This document shows, one piece after another, positions 57,690-64,000 of a DNA stretch of 64,000 nt. The stretch is from NCBI GenBank assembly GCA_000827325.1, contig KN832870.1, positions 6,534,914 to 6,598,913 of the forward strand, written 5' to 3'. The position numbers were made by a program, and so were the translations under genes. Each line of letters begins with the position of its first letter. Within the stretch, counting starts at the first letter, position 1. The stretch is from Oidiodendron maius Zn (lineage: Eukaryota; Ascomycota; Leotiomycetes; Myxotrichaceae). Under the pieces are notes generated by a model, which was not told where the DNA came from, made no database searches, and worked only from the letters and a program-made list of their open reading frames with translations.

Positions 57690-58932
57690 AGGGGGATAAC
57701 TGCCACGTATTCTGCCAAGTTTGGAGAACACGCTGTCGATGAGTGGCTTTAGTCCAGGAATAGAGAGGGCAATGAGCGTCCCACCAATCTAAGCGTTCTC
57801 AATTGCGAGCATAGGGTCGTAGTCCCATGAGCTGTCGGGATACCACTCCCCTTCCACGACAAGGTAAACGCAAATACTCGATATTATGATAACACTAGAA
57901 GATGCATGTTAGCCTGCACATGGACTGATAAGAGACAGTGTATCGGGGAGACAAGAAAAGAAAGGAGAGATTTACAGCACCCTGGGCAGAAGAACAAGGT
58001 ACAAACGAAGCTTCCTGCTAGGGGGGAGCGAGATCGAACGTATCAGGCCGACTCGAATCGCGAACATAAAAATGTCACAAAGGAGAGAGGCCGGAATTGA
58101 CGGTATAGACCAGCCCCCATTGCAGACAGATGTGGTTCACTGATCTCAGCTCCCACGGATATGGCCACAGCTCGGTTGCCGGTTTACAGTGGGAGATGAT
58201 GAGGCACATCTGTAGCAGGCAGGCAGCGATAAGAACCAAGACGGCGCATTTGATTGCTAGAGATAACTGGCCGTGGAGCTCACATTGCCGACGATAAAGT
58301 CGAGGCCTGATAGTCGGCAGACGAGCAAAGCGGTGGTGTAGATGAGGTGGGCAGAAAAGTCCAGGACTTCCCTCTTCTCGGTTTGGCTTGGTGTAAGCAC
58401 ATATTCGATGTACTCGAGATGTCTTCCCGTTCCAAGGTCGATGTGGAATGCGGCGAGGGCAATGAAGGCGATTTGAAGGAACTGAGTCCATATATTAGCT
58501 AAGAATGCGGGGAGAAGTCAGGGATGCATACCAGAGAGAAGCTTGCAAGTGCATCATCAACGCCCAGACGGCTCGCGCTCCAAGGTGAGATTAACCGTAG
58601 CAGGACGATGACGATTGTGAGGGTTCCGACAAAGAGGATGGCTATCTTGGCTGGACGGTCGCGACTCTGCATCAGATATTCGGTAGTAATCCGGGGGGTG
58701 CTACCTCCGACCGAATGGCTGCAGTTATCGCCCCTTCCACGCTCATGGCGCTGACTCCCAGAACAGCTGTGCGGGACCTCGATTGGGTTTAACGCATACG
58801 GCCGTCGGTGGGGTCTAGTCCAGATCTTTGTATCGGCCCATGGGACTGTAGAGTGTCACGAGAAGCAACTAAGGAGTCTTCGAGATCAAGGTGAGGCACG
58901 GCCTGCTCGACCGCGGGAGTACGCGAGGCCAT
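57690..58932 (-). pseudogene. fungal rhodopsin-like integral membrane protein, broken
   Basis: Minus-strand pieces follow the order of the fungal seven-helix rhodopsin-like domain. FVGTLTIVIVLLRLISPWSA is the second helix; a GTATGC..CAG intron at about 58490-58540 follows. Then come FLQIAFIALAAFHIDLGTGR, HLIYTTALLVCRLSGLDFIV, HCKPATELWPYPWELR and CLQWGLVYTVNSGLS. After that the frame shifts (about 58085). The last helix region ends with ISSICVYLVVEGEWYPDSSW and is cut by an in-frame TAG near 57793, where the family has Glu. The N-terminal part is also out of frame with the body. It is a recent pseudogene next to the UstYa pair; a link to that cluster is possible but unproven. Confidence 0.7.
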
Positions 58933-60627
58933 GACGGAGAGTGGGTTAATGACGGAGATCATGGTGTAAATACTGCCGTAAGGGTAGGGAATAATAGTTT
59001 CATTTCAAATAATACATAGGAATGGGAAGTGGAATAGTGAGATGGATCACGACGATCAATACTACAGTTCAATAATTCAGTATATTGAAGTCTGAGGGGT
59101 AGTAACCTAAGGTGAGCTATTTGGTGTATATATACGATTCAGTCATTGCATCAATAGCGCCCCCTTGTTACAAAGGCGTTCGATCAGTAATAGATCATCA
59201 TTTGGATTTTGGTAGTAGAAAGAGGTACGCTTATCCATCCGTATAGTGGTGCAGGCCATGGATTTTACTACCGCTCACAGGGCCGGGCTACACCCTTCAT
59301 ACGAGCATGTCTTACGCTTACTGTCTTACACTTGAAAGGCTATGAAATATTTCATGTACCGCTCTACCGAACGATCATACTAGTATGCACATATGTTGCT
59401 TTACTGTTGGTTTACTGTCTAGTCCCTTGTTGCTGTGAAATAATTGCTCTTTTTCGCGATGGAGTTTCATAAGCTTGGGTGCCTTGTTTCCGAGACTTGA
59501 TAAGTGAGTCTTTCATGTCTCAGGTCAGTTAAAAATGACTCTTACATCCGTTGAACTCTATACACGTATACACCTAGTTCAACTTCCTATGTTCCAGTGG
59601 TTGGTTGAATTAGCTACGGAACGTGTCCATGGTTGACAAAGGGGAACTGCCGAGGTGATCGGCTCACGGATCGTCACAGATTCTCCATAGGGTCGCTTCT
59701 TGTTTTACATATAATGGTTCAGAATGGAGATCGCTATACAGTCGCCACGTAGTCGCCCTTGTTTCATATAGCTTTTCTGCACTTCGATCTTAGTATATAG
59801 CAGAAGGGATCCTTTAGGGGAGTAGGGCAGATTTCACTCTCTTAGTACTTCTGGAATATACTTGTTATAACTAGCAACTTACCTATTGATGTAGCAGCGA
59901 TCTTCCTAGTACTTCGGTAGTAAGACAATTGGCTACATAACTTTCTCCACTGTGTACGGCAGACACCTGATAGAGGCACATTGTAAAGGTCAGTATAAGC
60001 TAGAGCGCGTTTTTTCTATGCAAGGGTGTCCCAGAACTATGGCCTCTAAGGGCTAGAGCAGGTGAGGGTAAAACGGATTTGTCCATATAAGACACTGGTG
60101 TGGTGTGTAGGTCGAAGTAGAGTGTTGGTATTTCTGCTGTTTCAGGTGGATACACGACGCGATCCATTACTGTAGAAAATAGTTCTAAGTTTCTCAACAC
60201 GTCGTTGATCAGTGGGTCGTGGCTTGCATTAGTACACACACTCACAAATCTACCCTTGCTTGAAGCAGCATCACCATTGGCCTGTTTCATTGCTGGATTC
60301 TGTTTTCCAGAACGCAAATTCAGGTTCCTGGATTTCCCTCATGATACTAATACAGTAGTAAGAGAATTGGGTCACGTGCAGGCATGCGGGGGGTCGGAGT
60401 GTAGAAAAGCTTCGCTCAATTAACAGGTTCTAACGGATAGCAGTAGTAGACCGTATCAAGAACACAGGATTTTCGCTTGGCAGGGATGTCGGTTATTGCC
60501 ACACTTATCAGGCAGGAGGTAGGCAACAGAGTGTGCAGTTCTGGTCTCCTCCCATGCCTCCTCCCACCTTCTATCCGTCTTCAAACTTGCCATAACCACT
60601 CCCAATCTCCCCCCTACGCTCGCCCAA
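58933..60627. other. intergenic, no gene recognised
   Basis: Short frames at 59209-59472 and 60000-60317 have no motif or start context. The right end should hold the promoter of the first UstYa-like gene. Confidence 0.4.
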
Positions 60628-61392
60628 ATGGCTGAGTCCTATTCGGACTCTCTCTTCGAATGGAGCTATGATCAAGTACCCTCGCACCGTCAGGACCATA
60701 ATTTCGACCAGTTGAGTGAAGCACCGCCCACAGCTTCGCCCGGACACCAGACAAAGTATAAGAGGATATTGATCTGGACGATTCCGCAGCTTGTTTCAAA
60801 TATGTCGCCAGCCTGGGTCATTTTAGGGCTGGTTACCGTGCTCTTTATCATCCCCTTCACGGCTATCGTTGCCATCAAACTCCGCCATGCCTCGCCACGT
60901 TTCTCGGCCATGTACGTCCCCATTACTACGCCCGTAGTGCGTACCTTTGAAGATACCTTCTCATTCGGAGGTGGGCGCACGAATCGTACTGATCGTAACT
61001 GGAACTCCTTGATACCGTACGGAGGGGGGTTTGTTCCTGTCTCTGACCCTGCCGCATGGGGCCTTTATCGAGATGAACGCCAAGATGACGACCAACAACT
61101 CTGGGGCGTTTCTGTCTTCCACCAATTGCATTGCCTGTCGTTGCTGCGGATTGTCCATTTCAACTTTGTGGCTGGCACGCCGAGCGACGAGGAAACAGTC
61201 ACCCACTCGGCTCATTGCTTCGACTTTCTAAGGCAAGCGATTAGCTGTTTCGGAGACACAACTCTGGAGATGCCACAGCTGAGGACGGAGGCAACGATTG
61301 ATCGCGCGACTTGGAGTAGTCCAAGGCAGTGTCGGGACTTTGAGTCAATTAGAGAGTGGACAGAGACCGCCTACCGCGGAACAATGGGGTAA
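60628..61392 (+). CDS. UstYa-like DUF3328 oxidase (A)
   Basis: Single-exon gene, 254 residues. The cytoplasmic N-terminus is followed by one membrane helix (about residues 60-84, PAWVILGLVTVLFIIPFTAI). The C-terminal domain carries both family motifs: the first HxxHC in FHQLHC (residues 164-169) and the second in THSAHCFDFLRQAISC (residues 192-207). Other conserved points are LWGVSVFHQLHCLSLLR and CRDFESIREW near the end. In ustiloxin, asperipin, phomopsin and cyclochlorotine pathways such proteins carry out oxidative cyclisation, hydroxylation or chlorination of peptides in the secretory route. The gene is 195 bases from a convergent second copy, and a repeat-peptide precursor lies 2 kb away. 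Intact frame. Confidence 0.9.
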   Translation: MAESYSDSLFEWSYDQVPSHRQDHNFDQLSEAPPTASPGHQTKYKRILIWTIPQLVSNMSPAWVILGLVTVLFIIPFTAIVAIKLRHASPRFSAMYVPITTPVVRTFEDTFSFGGGRTNRTDRNWNSLIPYGGGFVPVSDPAAWGLYRDERQDDDQQLWGVSVFHQLHCLSLLRIVHFNFVAGTPSDEETVTHSAHCFDFLRQAISCFGDTTLEMPQLRTEATIDRATWSSPRQCRDFESIREWTETAYRGTMG

Positions 61393-61586
61393 CTGTTTAT
61401 ATGAGAGCAGTGTGAAACTTCTAGGTGTCATTACAGTAACTTCAACATTAAAATTTTATTTAGTCTACATGGTAGAAAGTGCATTACATGAATCTGTATT
61501 GACCTCTGTACACTTAATGCAGACGCACCATACACAGTTCAATTTGTGCCGTGTTGTTGCATAAACAACATTTCTAAATCGCTCCA

Positions 61587-62751
61587 TTATCTAGACAATA
61601 GAAAACTTTCCTCTGGCCCTGGCCGCCACTGCAACATTACTTCGTCCATCTTCAAGCGATGCTCTTTCGCCCAATCCCTAATGGCATCGAAGTCCCTGCA
61701 GGTGTGCGTAATCTCCAGTCTTGGGAGCGGCTGTTGACGGACAGGCATCCATTGCCAGTAGACAGTTGCAATGTCGCCATGACACATTATGGATTGACGG
61801 ATGGAATCGATACAGTGATCTAGAAGACCATTAAACAATATTTTCAGCGGAAAATGAGATGGGATGGCAAGAGATAGAAAAGGTAGAGATAGAGAGAGGT
61901 CTAGAGTGCAAGAGAGTAAGGTGCGACGTACCAAAGTGCTTAGCCGACGTAGAAGTATAATTCCGCTCTCCCTCTGCTGTCAAATAATCGTCGTACTCCC
62001 TCCAATAACGTTCTGGAAATAACGTCTTCCGCACCGCGTTAAGGCAGTGTAGCTGGTGGAAGACGTCGAGTTGGATAACAAAATCGTTAGGCATTGTAGG
62101 AATAGCCGTTGTCCGGTTTGGGAGGCGTGCTGCCTCGTTCGCGGGTATGTGAGAGATGCCATCTTCATGTATTGTTAGCTACCATTTGTAGGTGGAACCT
62201 TGCCTGAGGGACGCACATTGATAAAGGTCCTCCCACAACCTGTCTACTTCGTCAGTTGGGAGACCGTCCTCCTCCCTCCCCATATACGGACCTTTCGTAA
62301 CAAAATTTTCCGCAAAAACAGTTGTCTTATAAGATATTACATCTTGTGCTGGAGCTGCGCCACATTGTAAGCTGTTTAAGTATGGAGACACCACAACTGA
62401 TTAACTGAGAGGACAGTCGTTGGGTAACGCACAATATATGCCTTGGCTGGGATCAGAACACTCCCCTCGTTGTAGGACGACGTGGGAAAGCAATAAGGCG
62501 AGAATGATAGTGTAGAGAAGAAGAAGATGAAGACGGCTCTGGCCACATCTGTGTACTTGCGTTTCTAGGAGCCACTGGCGGGTTAGAAGACCCTCTTCCA
62601 CAGAGTGAGAATCCACATCCGGTACTTTGTTGCACGATGAAGCCTTGTGCTGGTGCATTGAGAATAAATATTCCTCTAAGATTCGCTTTTGGCCTGAACA
62701 TTTCCGAACGCCGTTTTGAGACAGTTTGTTCTTCGATACCTGAGATGCCAT
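61587..62751 (-). CDS. UstYa-like DUF3328 oxidase (B)
   Basis: Four minus-strand exons: 62751-62433, 62354-62217, 62162-61932 and 61819-61587. Introns are 78, 54 and 112 bases, all phase 1. They give 306 residues. The helix LHLLLLYTIILALLLSH spans about residues 74-90. After it, SDPSQGIYSPAQDVISYKTT is the usual entry to the domain, followed by DEVDRLWEDLYQYGISHIPA. Both metal-type motifs are present: FHQLHC (residues 187-192) and HFDHCIDSIRQSIMC (residues 228-242). The family ending CRDFDAIRDWA is present. It is more canonical than copy A, and the two share little outside the motifs. It is presumed to act on the peptide encoded next to it. Intact when spliced as given. Confidence 0.88.
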
Positions 62752-63271
62752 TATCTGGAAGTCTTCCCGGACATAAAATGAACTCGCATTATCTTAAAAA
62801 AAAATTGCGTGATATTGTCCAAGGATTCGCGGTTGTACTGCTAAGAGCTTGTCCATGATGCTACTCGCTCAAACGTAACTATTTAATTATATGTAAAAGG
62901 ATTTGATTGTACGCAAAGGTATTTGATTGTACGTAAATTATTTTCTTGTAAACCATATGCTTGTGCATAAGACTATTTGTTTTAACCAGCCATTATTGAT
63001 TTTAAATTTCGTTAGGTTATTGTTTTTGTAAAGCTTACTGCTTTCGGAAGCCATAACTACGGCAACTGACCTTAGATACGAGATGCTGGACTGAAATGGA
63101 AGGTGGGTTTCATATTTACTTTATCATATGTAGTAAACTATGCCTGAAATCGAAGGATCTTCGCTTTATCAGATGAAGATCACGGTAGAGTTCAAATAGC
63201 AGTGCCGAGCTAGGTAGTGCCCCGGATTCGTATCCATCCTCTTCCATCTCTAGAGCATTTTAACATGCCAT
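62752..63271. other. intergenic between oxidase B and the precursor gene
   Basis: No gene. The phrase TTTGATTGTACG(C/T)AAA is directly repeated near 62900-62937. Confidence 0.45.
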
Positions 63272-63654
63272 CTAAACCTTTTTGTCTGGGGCGAAGTCGC
63301 CGCCACCATCCCATTCTGCAGCCGACACAGAATCAACGTTTCGGCGGTCTGGAGCGAAGTCGCCGCCGCCATCCCATTCTGCAGCCGACACAGAATCAAC
63401 GTTTCGGCGGTCTGGAGCGAAGTCGCCGCCGCCATCCCATTCTGCAGCCGACACAGAATCAACGTTTCGGCGGTCTGGAGCGAAGTCGCCGCCGCCATCC
63501 CACTCGGCGGCCGAGACGGAGTCTACATTACGCTTTGCTAGCGAAGGAGTGAGGAGTGAGATAACGTTCACACCTTTGAGGGCAATTACTTACGGATCGA
63601 TAGTCCATGCGCTGCTACAATGGCGCATATAAAGGTAAGGAAGCTAGCCTTCAT
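63272..63654 (-). CDS. KexB-processed repeat-peptide precursor, putative novel RiPP (dikaritin-like)
   Basis: Two minus-strand exons (63654-63594 and 63537-63272) with a 56-base phase-1 intron (GTAAGT..TAG), giving 108 residues. Exon 1 encodes a clean signal peptide (MKASFLTFICAIVAAHGLSI). It is followed by Pro-Lys-Arg, then four copies of a 19-residue unit that begins NVDSV, contains AAEWDGGG and ends DFAPD. Units 1-3 are followed by Arg-Arg, the last by Lys-Lys-Val and the stop. Lys-Arg, Arg-Arg and Lys-Lys are cut by Kex2/KexB proteases. Copy 1 differs from copies 2 and 3 at eight bases, all synonymous. The layout equals that of ustiloxin-type precursors. The unit has no Tyr, so the modification chemistry should differ. 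Two UstYa-like oxidases are adjacent. Confidence 0.85.
63291..63542 (-). repeat. four tandem 63-bp units within the precursor
   Basis: Units start at 63291, 63354, 63417 and 63480. The two middle ones are identical. The unit at 63291 has one silent change (GGT for GGC). The one at 63480 differs at several third positions and at its dibasic end (AAG CGT instead of CGC CGA). Confidence 0.95.
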
Positions 63655-63744
63655 GATAAATTGCCCAAACCGAGTATTTGGAGGGTACGTGGTAGTGTAG
63701 ATAGACGTATTTTGATGGTAAAGCCAAGATTCTAACATGGAGAG

Positions 63745-63770
63745 TGCTCTTTATATAGGTTTCTATTGGC
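63745..63770 (-). promoter_or_regulatory. TATA and CCAAT boxes of the precursor gene
   Basis: Read on the minus strand, a TATATAAA box lies at 63757-63750, about 96 bases before the ATG, and a CCAAT box lies at 63769-63765. The spacing suits a strongly expressed small gene. Confidence 0.5.
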
Positions 63771-63774
63771 ATAT

Positions 63775-64000
63775 ATGCACAAAATAATTTACTAAATAGT
63801 ACTAGATGAAAATATATTAGCTCCAGGATAGAAACCAGGTATATGAGACTGAGAAAATCCTAGACACAGTAACTACTAACTTTATAAGGGAGGAGCTACC
63901 GTTGCTGGTAAGATCGGCCTTATCATACCATCCTCGTGAGCATTATGTGTCTCTGATAATCGTCTGAAACGGGCAGTGATTAGTCTTATAGTCAATATCC
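63775..64000. other. window end, no gene seen
   Basis: About 230 bases upstream of the precursor gene without a recognisable frame. Further cluster genes, if any, lie beyond the window. Confidence 0.4.

Noticed and set aside
63217-63632. Plus-strand ORFs over the 63-bp repeats (Pro/Ser-rich SGAKSPPPSHSAADTEST-type units, and a second frame with ERSRRRHPILQPTQNQ-type units)
   Set aside because: No signal peptide or family match, and the repeat differences change residues in the first frame, while they are all silent in the minus-strand frame, which also has a signal peptide and dibasic sites.
1-64000. CRISPR arrays, bacterial operons or phage genes
   Set aside because: Spliceosomal introns and fungal gene families throughout; the only regular tandem repeats are a minisatellite and the precursor units.

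Overview
The window looks like nuclear DNA of a filamentous ascomycete (Pezizomycotina). Genes have short introns (about 45-140 bases) with GT..AG ends and CTAAC-like branch sites. The families are typical of these fungi: Zn2Cys6 regulators, bZIP/DUF3425, Uds1, DUF3328/UstYa, fungal rhodopsin-like proteins, NmrA-like reductases and a wax-synthase-like enzyme. AT-rich islands and decayed repeats suggest repeat-induced point mutation. I see no tRNA, rRNA or CRISPR array.

The most interesting part is the right end (60.6-63.7 kb). It holds two DUF3328/UstYa-family oxidases (60628-61392 on + and 61587-62751 on -) and, on the minus strand at 63272-63654, a two-exon gene with the architecture of a KexB-processed RiPP precursor. 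That precursor has a signal peptide, a Lys-Arg site, then four identical 19-residue units separated by Arg-Arg and ended by Lys-Lys. This is the layout of ustiloxin-type (dikaritin) clusters, but the unit has no Tyr, the residue crosslinked in ustiloxin and phomopsin. The cluster probably continues past base 64000. A broken fungal rhodopsin-like gene lies to its left (57.7-58.9 kb).

Layout: 0-9.7 kb holds the tail of an unknown gene, a five-exon FAD monooxygenase, a decayed Mutator-like transposase, a 200-bp MITE, a small secreted protein and a wax-synthase-like enzyme. 9.8-22.9 kb holds an enoyl-CoA hydratase remnant, a Uds1-domain gene, a SnoaL-like protein, an NAD(P)-binding protein, a bZIP/DUF3425 factor, a MADS-like remnant, an unknown protein and a sulfotransferase-like protein. 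23.4-33.8 kb is a gene graveyard: SDR, NmrA-like, ceramidase-like, alcohol dehydrogenase, Zn2Cys6 and P-loop ATPase genes are all broken or truncated. An intact secreted repeat-type protein (30.1-31.8 kb) sits among them.

34.2-49.8 kb has well-preserved genes (UNC-93-like transporter, Zn2Cys6 factor, amino-acid transporter, PGAP4-like glycosyltransferase). They are separated by a 960-bp TIR element, AT-rich stretches and remnants. 50-58 kb is repeat-rich and mostly decayed, with a frameshifted chromodomain gene and a small EF-hand ORF. Intron-exon structures were worked out by hand from splice signals, reading frame and family motifs. No database search was possible.
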